Origin: Marmoricola sp.
GTDB taxonomy: Bacteria > Actinomycetota > Actinomycetes > Propionibacteriales > Nocardioidaceae
Assembly: GCA_030151765.1 (NCBI GenBank)
Contig: JASLCW010000270.1
Coordinates: forward strand, 1-7,486
Length of the DNA: 7,486 nucleotides
Reading direction: 5' to 3'
Part shown: positions 1 through 7,081 of the stretch, in pieces
How the letters are laid out: every line of letters starts with the position of its first letter
Numbering within the stretch: position 1 is the stretch's first letter
Program-made: the position numbers and the translations under genes
The notes under the pieces: model-generated
What the model saw: the letters and a program-made list of their open reading frames with translations, nothing else
Told to the model about the DNA's origin: nothing
The model's database searches: none

Positions 1-794
1 TGGTCCTGGCCGGACTGGTGGTGTTGACAGGAGCCGGAATCGCCGTGGTCGGCGTGAATGCCGACCACGGCGATTCGGGCGTCCCGAAGCAACCCGCGGC
101 GGCAGCGACGACACCGCCGGTGGGCACCGACACGGTCGTCGGTCTCGGTGACTCGGTGATGGCCGGCAATGCCTGTGGCTGCTCGGGACCCGCCCCCGCC
201 TACGCAGCGCTGATGAGCCGTCAGGTGGGCCGGCCGATCGACGCGGTCAATCTCGGCGTGGGTGGTGCGACCACCTCGTCACTGCTGCAGCAACTGGGCA
301 CCGCCAGCACCCGCGCGGCCGTCGCGCGCGCCAATGTGGTGTTGGTGATCATCGGGGCCAATGACCTGGTTCCGCAGCTCGACGAATACCGAACGTCCGT
401 CTGCGATGCCTCCTGCTACGACCCGCCCATCAACTCGATGGCGACCCGTCTCAACCAGGTCCTCGACGAGATCGCCGACATCCGTCAGGGGCAGCGCGGC
501 ACCGTGCTGGTGAGCGACTACTGGAATGTCTTCCAGGACGGCAAGAACGAGCTGGAGCGACACGGCGCGGCCGAGATCCAGTGGAGCCGTACCGTGAGCC
601 GCGTCGCCAACAAGGCCATCTGTCAGGTCAGTGCCGACAACGGCGCGGTCTGCGTCGACACCTATGCGCCCTTCTTCCAGTACCGCGACGACCCCGATCG
701 CTATCTCGCCCCCGACGGGGATCACCCCAACAAGGCGGGCGTCGCCCTGATCGCCGAGCAACTGCAGAGTGCGACCCCGAAGGACGCCTTCTAG
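1..794 (+). CDS. SGNH/GDSL-family secreted hydrolase (5'-truncated by window edge)
   Basis: The reading frame is open to the left edge (first full codon at base 3), so the true start lies outside the window and the GTG at 18 is only an internal codon. The visible N-terminus is a hydrophobic Val/Leu/Ala/Gly stretch, the end of a signal peptide or membrane anchor, followed by a Pro/Ala/Thr-rich linker, so an exported protein is inferred. Counting from the GTG at 18, the SGNH blocks are: I, GLGDS with nucleophile Ser46; II, NLGVGGAT with Gly80; III, GAND with Asn115; V, the DGDH box with Asp233 and His236. All catalytic positions are present, so an active esterase, lipase or acylhydrolase is likely; the substrate cannot be read. 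Six cysteines (53, 55, 129, 133, 202, 212) would allow up to three disulfides, fitting an extracytoplasmic location. The TAG stop overlaps the stop of the convergent lysX gene. Confidence 0.88.
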   Translation, partial: VLAGLVVLTGAGIAVVGVNADHGDSGVPKQPAAAATTPPVGTDTVVGLGDSVMAGNACGCSGPAPAYAALMSRQVGRPIDAVNLGVGGATTSSLLQQLGTASTRAAVARANVVLVIIGANDLVPQLDEYRTSVCDASCYDPPINSMATRLNQVLDEIADIRQGQRGTVLVSDYWNVFQDGKNELERHGAAEIQWSRTVSRVANKAICQVSADNGAVCVDTYAPFFQYRDDPDRYLAPDGDHPNKAGVALIAEQLQSATPKDAF

Positions 795-3700
795 TGGGTA
801 CGGCGCGTGCTCGGCTTGGTGAAGGGGAAGCTCAGCACTGATCGGATCGGCGTACCGGTGACGAGCATGACCAGACGGTCGATGCCGATGCCGAGTCCAC
901 CTGTGGGCGGCATGCCGAGTTCGAGGTCGTGCAGGAAGGCCTCGTCGACCTCCATGGCCTCGACATCGCCGGCGGCGGCCCGCATCGACTGCTGGGTGAG
1001 CCGGTCGCGCTGGTCGATCGGATCGGTCAGCTCCGTGTACGCCGTACCGATCTCCATGCCCGCCGCGACCAGGTCCCAGCGCTCGACGAGACCGGGGGAC
1101 ATCCGGTGCGGCCGGGTCAGGGGCGAGGTCTCCTGGGGGAAGTCCGCGTAGAAGACCGGCGTCATGGTGGCGGACTCCACGAGCTTGCCGTAGAGCTCCT
1201 CGAGCAGGTCGCCGATGCCGGCGCCCGGCCGGGCGAGCACGCCCTTCTCGCGTGCCAGCGCGAGGGCGACGTCGTAGTCCATGTCGAGGGAGAGGGGCAT
1301 GCCGAGCGCCTTCTCCAGCGCGTCCAGCATCGGCTCGAAGCGCCACTCGGCACTGACATCGGTCAGGTGCAGCACCCCGTCGGCGTCGGGGAGCGGGAGC
1401 ACATCGCTGCCGTGCACGGCGCGCGCGGCGACCCGCACGATCTGCTCGGCCAGGAGCCGCATCTGCAGGTAGTCGCCTCCCGGGAGATAGACCTCCAGTG
1501 AGGTGAACTCCGGGTTGTGGCTGGCGTCGACGCCCTCGTTGCGGAAGTTGCGGCCGAGTTCGAAGACGGGGCCCATGCCGGCGACGAGGAGCCGCTTCAG
1601 ATAGAGCTCGGGGGCGATGCGCAACGACAGGTCGGTGCCGTACGCCGTACTCCGCGTCTTGAAGGGCCGAGCCGTTGCGCCGCCGTGGACGGCGTGCAGG
1701 ATCGGGGTCTCCACCTCGAGATAGCCCTGCTCGTGCAGGAGATTGCGCACGGCCCGGATGACATTGCTGCGATGCCTCAGCAGCGTCACCCGGTCGAGCG
1801 CAGCGCCGTTCCAGCCGTCCGCGGACTCCGCGGCCCGGTGCGCGGGCTGGGGCATCGGGTGCAGCGACTTCGCCAGCATCTCCCAGCGCTCGACGACGAG
1901 CGAGGTCTCGCCGGTGCGGGAGACACCGGCCTTGCCGGTGAAGCGGACCAGGTCGCCGATGTCGACGAGGCGGGCGAAGGTCCGATGCGCACAGCCGAGC
2001 TTCTCCTCGAGCAGCACCTGGCTGATCGCACCCTCGGCACCGCACTCCGACGAGATGTCGGCGAAGACCACGCCGCCGTGGTCGCGGACCCGGCGTACCC
2101 GCCCGGCCAGCGAGGACTCACCGGCCGTCTCGGCGACCGGCTCGGAGGCCGGCCACGGGTCGATGCCCTCGCCGCGCAGCTCCTCGACATGGCCGAGGCG
2201 GACGCGCTCCTGATCGTTGCGTCGCAGCCGCGGTGGTGGCGGCAGTTCGTTGAGCTGGTGGATCTCGGCGAGCTGTTCGGGGCTGAGATCGGCGGGCGGC
2301 AGGTCGCGGGCGAAGGGCCGTGGCACGAAGCCCTCGGCGGTACCGGCCGCGAGGGCGACCAGGGGAACGCTCACCGGGCCGTCGTAACAGAGATAGCGCG
2401 GGCGCCACTCGGGTTGGTACTTCTGGTTGGAGACGTAGAGCCGTTCGAGCTGCCAGAGCGCGTCGAGGCGTCCCAGGATCGAATAGTTGAAGCGGGTGAG
2501 CGCGCCCGCGCCGAGGCGGTCGGCATCGGCGTACACCGAACGGAACATGCAGAAGTTCAAGGAGAGCTCACGGATGCCGAGCTCGGCGCTGCGCTGCAGC
2601 AACTCGGTGACGATCAGCTCGACGGTGCCGTTGGGAGCGTCGGGGGAGCGTCGCATCAGGTCGAGGGAACGACCGGCCCGGCCCCACGGCACCAGGACCA
2701 GCACGGCCTGGAGTATCCCTTCGCCGTCGCGCGCGGTGGCCACCATCAGGTTGTCGTCGGCCGGATCGCCGTGCCGGTTCAAGGCCATCGAGAAGCCGCG
2801 GTCGGGCTCGTTGCCGCGCCAGCGTTCGGCGGCATCGGCGAGCTCGGCCATCTCCTCCTCGCCGATCTCGTTCTGGCGGCGGATCGTCACGACCACACCG
2901 CGCCGTCGCGCCCGGCGTACGGCGTGACGCACGGAGGTCATCTCGGGGGAGTCGAGGGCGAAGGCATCGGGATGCAGGATCGCCTCGTCGCCGATCGACA
3001 GTGGGCGCAGCCCGGCGGCGGCGTACGCCCGGGCGCCTTCCTCACTGGCACCGAGCACGGCCGGGATCCAGCCATAGGTGCGCGCTTCCTGCTTCCAGCG
3101 GGCGATCACGTCGTGCCATTGGTGGGTGTCGCCGATCGGATCGCCGGAGGCCAGGGAGACTCCGTTGAGCACGCGGTAGGCGACGACGGCGCCGCCGCGC
3201 GAGCTGAAGATCGACGACTTGTCGCGCCGGGTGGCGAAGTAGTCGAGCGAGTCGGGCCGATCCGCCCGGCTGATCAGCCGCCGGATCGCCACCTCGCGTG
3301 CCGGACTCCACGCGGTCTCGTGGTGGGCCGAGCGCATGAAGACCCATACCGCGGCGAGCAGGGTGAGGCTCATCGTGAACGAGGTGACCTGCGGTATCCA
3401 CGCCGGTACGGCGGCCAGACTGCCGTTGTTGATCAGGTCGGAGTCACCGAGACTGCGGCCGATCGCCGCGCCCACCATGCGGTTGTGGAAGTACCCGGGG
3501 CCGGGGACCGAGAGCCACACCAGGAACCAGGTCACCGCGACCGTGACCCCGACACCGCCGGCGGCGACGAGGACGGCGGCCAGCCAGGAACCGGGTCGCA
3601 GGCGCGCCGGGTAGGCGCTGCGCAGCCACCACATCCAGGCGAGCGCGAGCACGGCGATGATCACGGAGGCGATGTCGACCCCGGCCGAGTCACTCGCGCG

Positions 3701-4030
3701 GGTCGCCCAGGCCGGTGCCGGGTTGGTCGTCGACCCGATGATGTGCGGGATCGCGGACACGTAGCCGCCGAGGAACTGGAAGGCGGCGGCGGCGTACAGG
3801 CCGAAGCGCTTGCGCGCGACCAGGGCCGCCGTGATCAGCCCCAGTGCGGAGACCGAGATCAGAGAATGCGAGACCGGGACGTTGAGGATCCCGAAGAAGA
3901 CCTCGGGCCAACTGCTGCGATGGGTGTCCCAGCGCCGGAAGGCCCAGAGGCTCAGTGCGCAGATCGTCGCAATGCCGTAGAGGCCCGCCAGCAACGCGGC
4001 GGAGCGATCCCGCGTCGTCTTGCTCAGCAT
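791..4030 (-). CDS. lysX: Bifunctional lysylphosphatidylglycerol synthetase / lysine--tRNA ligase LysX
   Basis: A 1079-residue fusion membrane enzyme that charges tRNA-Lys and transfers the lysine to phosphatidylglycerol; in mycobacteria this family confers resistance to cationic antimicrobial peptides. Residues 9-232 hold about six hydrophobic helices (near 9-31, 50-70, 78-98, 117-136, 148-173, 210-232). Residues about 265-560 form the MprF-like transferase domain, with SSRGG, SLASGDPIG, LDLMRRSPDAPNG and YQPEWRPRYL. Residues about 640-720 resemble an OB fold (LAGRVRRVRDHGG). Residues about 745-1079 are a class II LysRS core: motif 1 LEVETPILHA, motif 2 FELGRNFRNEG (Arg830), the GMEIGTAYTELTDP block, and motif 3 GGLGIGIDRL (Arg1052). 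No key motif is missing. The length is near that of the mycobacterial proteins (about 1170 in M. tuberculosis, from memory). The ATG at 4030 is the only good start: an in-frame stop lies six codons upstream. No AGGAGG-like site precedes it, only a GGGGG run. A separate housekeeping lysS is expected elsewhere. Confidence 0.95.
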   Translation of the reverse strand: MLSKTTRDRSAALLAGLYGIATICALSLWAFRRWDTHRSSWPEVFFGILNVPVSHSLISVSALGLITAALVARKRFGLYAAAAFQFLGGYVSAIPHIIGSTTNPAPAWATRASDSAGVDIASVIIAVLALAWMWWLRSAYPARLRPGSWLAAVLVAAGGVGVTVAVTWFLVWLSVPGPGYFHNRMVGAAIGRSLGDSDLINNGSLAAVPAWIPQVTSFTMSLTLLAAVWVFMRSAHHETAWSPAREVAIRRLISRADRPDSLDYFATRRDKSSIFSSRGGAVVAYRVLNGVSLASGDPIGDTHQWHDVIARWKQEARTYGWIPAVLGASEEGARAYAAAGLRPLSIGDEAILHPDAFALDSPEMTSVRHAVRRARRRGVVVTIRRQNEIGEEEMAELADAAERWRGNEPDRGFSMALNRHGDPADDNLMVATARDGEGILQAVLVLVPWGRAGRSLDLMRRSPDAPNGTVELIVTELLQRSAELGIRELSLNFCMFRSVYADADRLGAGALTRFNYSILGRLDALWQLERLYVSNQKYQPEWRPRYLCYDGPVSVPLVALAAGTAEGFVPRPFARDLPPADLSPEQLAEIHQLNELPPPPRLRRNDQERVRLGHVEELRGEGIDPWPASEPVAETAGESSLAGRVRRVRDHGGVVFADISSECGAEGAISQVLLEEKLGCAHRTFARLVDIGDLVRFTGKAGVSRTGETSLVVERWEMLAKSLHPMPQPAHRAAESADGWNGAALDRVTLLRHRSNVIRAVRNLLHEQGYLEVETPILHAVHGGATARPFKTRSTAYGTDLSLRIAPELYLKRLLVAGMGPVFELGRNFRNEGVDASHNPEFTSLEVYLPGGDYLQMRLLAEQIVRVAARAVHGSDVLPLPDADGVLHLTDVSAEWRFEPMLDALEKALGMPLSLDMDYDVALALAREKGVLARPGAGIGDLLEELYGKLVESATMTPVFYADFPQETSPLTRPHRMSPGLVERWDLVAAGMEIGTAYTELTDPIDQRDRLTQQSMRAAAGDVEAMEVDEAFLHDLELGMPPTGGLGIGIDRLVMLVTGTPIRSVLSFPFTKPSTRRTH
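807..838 (+). terminator. Hairpin just past the hydrolase stop, inside the 3' end of lysX; possible terminator
   Basis: Arms 807-817 (GTGCTCGGCTT) and 828-838 (AAGCTCAGCAC) pair as an 11-position stem with one C-C mismatch and one G-U wobble, around a 10-base loop, read on the + strand. It begins 13 bases after the hydrolase TAG. Because the two genes overlap at their stops, any terminator for the hydrolase must lie in lysX coding sequence, and this is the first stable fold. No T-run follows, so it is not a canonical intrinsic terminator. On the - strand the wobble becomes a C-A mismatch, so the fold is weaker for lysX mRNA. Confidence 0.3.
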
Positions 4031-4043
4031 GGGGCGTACCCCC
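4031..4043 (-). promoter_or_regulatory. lysX: Small GC hairpin against the lysX start codon
   Basis: On the - strand the 13 bases immediately before the lysX ATG are a GGGG/CCCC four-pair stem with a five-base loop. The G-run is the only purine-rich candidate for a ribosome-binding site, so if the hairpin forms it would hide it and touch the start codon. The fold is visible in the sequence; a role in translation control is inference. Confidence 0.25.
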
Positions 4044-4164
4044 GCTCATCAGCGGACGCTGTGCACGGGCTGTATCGCACCTTTGAACTCCGGAACACGC
4101 CACCAGTCCAGCAACCGGGCCTGAACGCGGGCTGAGTGCTGGCGAGGGATTCGAACATTCGTCG
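4031..4164 (-). other. Spacer between SDR gene and lysX
   Basis: A 134-base non-coding stretch. It holds the start-proximal hairpin, plus an inverted repeat CCAGCA (4108-4113) / TGCTGG (4137-4142) with 23 bases between the arms, which could be a weak terminator for the SDR or simply chance in GC-rich DNA. I see no convincing -35/-10 pair for lysX. The spacer is long enough to carry a separate promoter, so co-transcription of the SDR and lysX is uncertain. Confidence 0.4.
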
Positions 4165-4926
4165 TCAGGCGATCGTGAGTCCGCCGTCCACGGGAATGGT
4201 CTGGCCGGTGATGTATCCGGCGCCGGGGGAGGCGAGGAAGACGACCGCTGCGGCGAGCTCGCGCGGATCGCCCTTGCGCCCGGCCGGCACCCGGCCCATG
4301 ACCAGGTCGAGGTAGCCGGGCGGGTACTGGTCGGTCATCTCCGAGGCGAAGAAGCCCGGTGCGATCGAGTTGACCCGGATGCCCTTGCGGGCCATCCACT
4401 GCTGGGCGAGATCGCGGGTCAGGCCGTTGAGGCCGGCCTTGCTCGCCGAGTACGCCGCCTGCGGGAGACCGCCGGTGGTGATGCCGAGGATCGAGGAGAT
4501 GTTGATGATCGAGCTGCCCGGCTTCATCACGCGTCCGCATGCCTGGGCCATCCAGTAGGCGCCGTTGAGGTTGACGTCGATGACATCGCGGAACTGCTCG
4601 GGAGTCTCGTGCGTGGCCGGTACGGCGGTGCCGACACCGGCGTTGTTCACGAGTACGTCGACCTTCCCGAACTCGTCCATCGCCGACTGGACCACACGCT
4701 GGCAGTCGTCGACCGAGGCGACGTCGGCCGGCACGGTCAGCGCCCGTCGTCCGGACGACTCGACGAGAGCGGCGGTGTCGGCGAGCTTCTCGACGCGGCG
4801 TGCGGCGAGCACGACATCCGCGCCGGCCTCGGCCAGCGCCTGCGCGAAGGCGACGCCCAGGCCCGAGGAGGCCCCGGTGACGATCGCGACCTTGCCCTCG
4901 AGGCTGAAGAGTTCGTTGATGTCCAT
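4165..4926 (-). CDS. SDR-family NAD(P)-dependent oxidoreductase
   Basis: A 253-residue classical short-chain dehydrogenase/reductase, the usual length for the family, predicted cytoplasmic with a Rossmann fold. Visible features in order: cofactor glycine motif TGASSGLG (17-24); the end of strand beta-2 reading LAARR, whose Arg43-Arg44 suggest a preference for NADP(H); ADV with Asp68; NNAG (94-97); Asn119; catalytic Ser145, Tyr159 and Lys163 in SISS-like and YSASK contexts; PG after strand beta-6 (190-191); and a C-terminal GQTIPVDGG signature. These mark the FabG / glucose-1-dehydrogenase-like group of classical SDRs, but the family is too diverse to name a substrate. The ATG at 4926 is the only in-frame start near the family's normal N-terminus. 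It has no clear Shine-Dalgarno sequence, and CATGAT eight to thirteen bases upstream could be a -10 of a leaderless transcript. The symporter gene diverges from it across 118 bases; lysX follows 134 bases downstream on the same strand. Confidence 0.9.
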   Translation of the reverse strand: MDINELFSLEGKVAIVTGASSGLGVAFAQALAEAGADVVLAARRVEKLADTAALVESSGRRALTVPADVASVDDCQRVVQSAMDEFGKVDVLVNNAGVGTAVPATHETPEQFRDVIDVNLNGAYWMAQACGRVMKPGSSIINISSILGITTGGLPQAAYSASKAGLNGLTRDLAQQWMARKGIRVNSIAPGFFASEMTDQYPPGYLDLVMGRVPAGRKGDPRELAAAVVFLASPGAGYITGQTIPVDGGLTIA

Positions 4927-5044
4927 GTGCTGATCATGCCGTGCCCGGGGACGCGAGTGCGGGGGTGTGTCGCATCCGGTGGTCCCGGGGTGCCGCGGGA
5001 GTACGGTGAGAAGGCTTTCGCTGACTCGACTCGGGAGGACGGTA
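4927..5044. promoter_or_regulatory. Divergent intergenic promoter region, SDR / symporter
   Basis: The 118 bases separate two divergently transcribed genes and must hold the start signals of both. Rightward, TACGGT (5002-5007) fits the loose actinobacterial TANNNT -10 and would give a leader of about 30 bases. No good -35 is visible. A short inverted repeat, TCCCG (4983-4987) / CGGGA (4996-5000), lies directly upstream of that box and could be an operator or chance. Leftward, only the weak CATGAT before the SDR start is seen. The existence of promoters here follows from gene layout; the exact boxes are tentative. Confidence 0.35.
5033..5039 (+). promoter_or_regulatory. Ribosome-binding site that sets the symporter start
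   Basis: GGGAGGA sits with its GGAGG core ending six bases before the ATG at 5045, ideal spacing. It selects this ATG over the in-frame GTG at 4967, whose 26-residue extension is polar and Arg-rich, has no comparable site, and would run across the presumed promoter. Confidence 0.75.
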
Positions 5045-6751
5045 ATGGCAGTACTCGAGACGTCCGTGCTTCGGCTCGACGCGAACTGGGTCGACTACGT
5101 GTTGATCGCGTTGTACTTCGTCTTCGTACTCGGCATCGGCCTGATGGCCCGTCGTTCGGTCTCCAGCAGCCTCGACTTCTTCCTCTCCGGACGATCCCTT
5201 CCGGCATGGGTGACGGGACTGGCCTTCATCTCGGCGAACCTCGGCGCGGTCGAGATCATGGGCATGTCAGCCAACGGCGCCCAGCTCGGTATGCCCACCT
5301 TCCACTACTACTGGATCGGCGCGATCCCGGCGATGCTCTTCCTCGCCGTCGTGATGATGCCCTTCTACTACGGGTCGAAGGTGCGCTCGGTCCCTGAATT
5401 CATGCTGCGTCGCTTCGGTCCGGGTGCGCACCTGGTCAACTCGATCAGCTTCGCGCTGGCGCAGGTGCTGATCGCCGGCGTCAACCTCTACCTGCTCGCC
5501 ACCATCGTCAACACCTTGCTGGGCTGGCCGATCTTCGTCTCGACGATCGTGGCCGCGGTGATCGTGCTCTCGTACATCACTCTCGGAGGTCTGTCGGCGG
5601 CGATCTACAACGAGGTGCTGCAGTTCTTCGTGATCGTGGCGGCGCTGCTGCCGCTGACGGTGATCGCGCTCAACAAGGTCGGCGGCTGGGGCGGGCTCAA
5701 GGACAAGATGGCGGCGGCGCAGACCTCCGATCAGTTGCGCTCCTGGCCGGGTACGTCGCTGACCAGCTTCGGCTCGTCGTTCTGGTCGGTGATCGGCATC
5801 GTGCTCGGCCTCGGCTTCGTGCTCTCCTTCGGCTACTGGACGACGAACTTCGTCGAGGTGCAGCGCGCGATGGCCAGCAAGAACATGAACTCCGCGCGAC
5901 GGGCGCCGATCATCGGCTCCTTCCCGAAGATGTTCATCCCGTTCATCATCATCATTCCCGGCATGATCGCCGCCGTACTCGTTCCGCAGCTGGCGCAGTA
6001 CAAGGCCAATGGCGGCAAGGGCGGACAGGTCGACTACAACGACTCGTTGCTGCTCCTGATGCGCGACCTGCTGCCAAACGGCCTGCTGGGCATCGCGATC
6101 GCGGGCATGCTCGCCGCCTTCATGGCCGGCATGGCGGCGAACATCTCCGCCTTCAACACGGTCTTCAGCTACGACATCTGGCAGACCTACGTCGATCGCG
6201 ACCGACCCGACGCCTACTACACCCGGCTCGGCCGGCTCGCCACCCTAGGCGCCACCGTGATCGCGGTCGGTACGTCGCTGCTGGCCGGCCAGTTCAGCAA
6301 CATGATGAATTACCTGCAGACGCTCTTCGGCTTCTTCAACGCACCGCTCTTCGCGACCTTCATCCTCGGCATGTTCTGGAAGAGGATGAGTGCGACGGCC
6401 GGCTGGGTCGGCCTCGTCGGCGGCACGCTGACCGCGGTCGTCGTCGCGATCCTGAGCCACGACGCCCTCGGCAGCCTGAGTCGGGGCGTCGGCGTCTTCG
6501 ACGACCTCAAGGGTCAGGGCGCCGCCTTCGTCGCGGCCGGTGCCGCCTTCGTGGTCGACATCGTGCTGAGCATCGTCGTCACCCAGGTGACGCAGCCGCG
6601 GGCGGAGTCCGAACTCCGCGGCCTGGTCTACGGCCTGACGCCCAGGGAGGACCTCGCCGACGACCACGAGCCGCACTGGTGGCTGGCACCGACGAAACTG
6701 GCCGGGGTCTCGCTCGTCCTGGTCGTCATCCTGAACGCGATCTTCCACTGA
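5045..6751 (+). CDS. Sodium:solute symporter (SSS) family transporter
   Basis: A 568-residue integral membrane protein of the SSS family (PutP/SGLT/PanF relatives), moving a solute into the cell, normally with an ion. About 14 hydrophobic helices can be drawn, near 16-35, 52-74, 87-108, 131-157, 162-181, 189-209, 244-266, 288-313, 347-373, 397-415, 424-444, 451-470, 494-514 and 548-566, matching SGLT-like members. Family marks are FFLSGRSLPAWVTG (45-58), ISANLGAVEIMGMS (62-75), YITLGGLSAAIYNEVLQFF (177-195) and LGMFWKR (441-447). Compared from memory with Vibrio vSGLT, the sodium-site Ser364-Ser365 pair aligns with Ala361-Gly362, and galactose contacts Gln69 and Glu88 align with Glu70 and Tyr89. 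A sugar substrate and classical Na+ coupling therefore should not be assumed. The substrate is unknown. Co-directional with the small membrane gene that starts 10 bases later. Confidence 0.9.
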   Translation: MAVLETSVLRLDANWVDYVLIALYFVFVLGIGLMARRSVSSSLDFFLSGRSLPAWVTGLAFISANLGAVEIMGMSANGAQLGMPTFHYYWIGAIPAMLFLAVVMMPFYYGSKVRSVPEFMLRRFGPGAHLVNSISFALAQVLIAGVNLYLLATIVNTLLGWPIFVSTIVAAVIVLSYITLGGLSAAIYNEVLQFFVIVAALLPLTVIALNKVGGWGGLKDKMAAAQTSDQLRSWPGTSLTSFGSSFWSVIGIVLGLGFVLSFGYWTTNFVEVQRAMASKNMNSARRAPIIGSFPKMFIPFIIIIPGMIAAVLVPQLAQYKANGGKGGQVDYNDSLLLLMRDLLPNGLLGIAIAGMLAAFMAGMAANISAFNTVFSYDIWQTYVDRDRPDAYYTRLGRLATLGATVIAVGTSLLAGQFSNMMNYLQTLFGFFNAPLFATFILGMFWKRMSATAGWVGLVGGTLTAVVVAILSHDALGSLSRGVGVFDDLKGQGAAFVAAGAAFVVDIVLSIVVTQVTQPRAESELRGLVYGLTPREDLADDHEPHWWLAPTKLAGVSLVLVVILNAIFH

Positions 6752-6761
6752 GGAGCCGGAC

Positions 6762-7064
6762 ATGACCGACAGCAATCCCAAGGTCCACAGCGCCGGCCTC
6801 TTCGACATCCGGAACATCATCGGCGCCCTGCTCGGGCTGTACGGCGCGATCCTGCTGATCGTCGGCATCGTGGGAACCTCCCAGCACGAGATCGACAAGG
6901 CCGGCGGCATCAATGCCAATGTCTGGGTGGGCATCGCCCTCGTGATCATCGGCGTGCTCTTCCTCGTCTGGGCGCGGACCCGGCCGATCGTCGTCGACGA
7001 GGAGGAGATCGAGCGGGACAAGGCGGCGGTCGACGAGGCTGCCGGGCGTCGGCCGGTCGAGTGA
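6762..7064 (+). CDS. Small two-helix membrane protein linked to the symporter
   Basis: A 100-residue protein of no family I can name. A short polar N-terminus leads into FDIRNIIG and a hydrophobic helix (about 17-38), a polar loop with QHEIDKAGGINAN (41-53), a second helix (about 54-71), then a highly charged acidic tail (VVDEEEIERDK, 77-87). The ATG at 6762 has a GAGGAG ribosome-binding site (6750-6755) overlapping the TGA of the symporter, so the two genes are almost certainly one transcript and probably translationally coupled. A regulatory or stabilising subunit of the transporter is inferred from the layout, by analogy to small membrane partners of other SSS transporters (YjcH with ActP; DUF4212 proteins). 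Helix number and position resemble those, but I see no sequence identity to claim membership. It could also be an unrelated membrane protein. Confidence 0.8.
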   Translation: MTDSNPKVHSAGLFDIRNIIGALLGLYGAILLIVGIVGTSQHEIDKAGGINANVWVGIALVIIGVLFLVWARTRPIVVDEEEIERDKAAVDEAAGRRPVE

Positions 7065-7079
7065 GCCGGCGCCGCTCAC
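7061..7079 (+). terminator. Hairpin over the stop codon of the small membrane gene; possible weak terminator
   Basis: GTGAGC (7061-7066) and GCTCAC (7074-7079) form a perfect six-base-pair stem with a seven-base loop, starting on the last codon and stop of the small membrane gene. No T-tract follows. It ends two bases before the TAGAAT box of leuS, so it may partly separate the transport operon from leuS, or serve as an operator; both are inference. Confidence 0.35.
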
Positions 7080-7081
7080 CG

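Noticed and set aside
1517..4135. An 872-codon + strand open frame opposite lysX, and a 588-codon - strand frame at 279-2045
   Set aside because: Both are shadows of GC-rich genes: compositions rich in Arg, Gly, Asp, His and Pro, no recognisable domain, and they cover lysX and the hydrolase, whose motifs are complete in their own frames.
4108..4142. CCAGCA/TGCTGG inverted repeat between SDR and lysX as an intrinsic terminator
   Set aside because: Only six pairs around a 23-base interval and no T-run; too weak to call.
4141..4164. GGGATTCGAAC, resembling the T-arm of a tRNA on the - strand (possible tRNA remnant or attachment site)
   Set aside because: The flanking bases do not pair as a T-stem, no acceptor or anticodon arm is present, and no integrase or repeat copy is in the window. 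Probably chance.
4967..5044. GTG start extending the symporter by 26 residues
   Set aside because: The extension is polar, lacks a ribosome-binding site and overlaps the promoter region; the ATG at 5045 has GGGAGGA at good spacing.
6245..7021. Long - strand frame opposite the symporter and the small membrane gene
   Set aside because: Low-complexity Asp/Arg/Glu-rich product without motifs, antisense to two well supported membrane genes.
4165..7064. A metabolic system joining the SDR with the symporter pair
   Set aside because: They are divergent with a shared intergenic region, but nothing in either protein indicates a common substrate.
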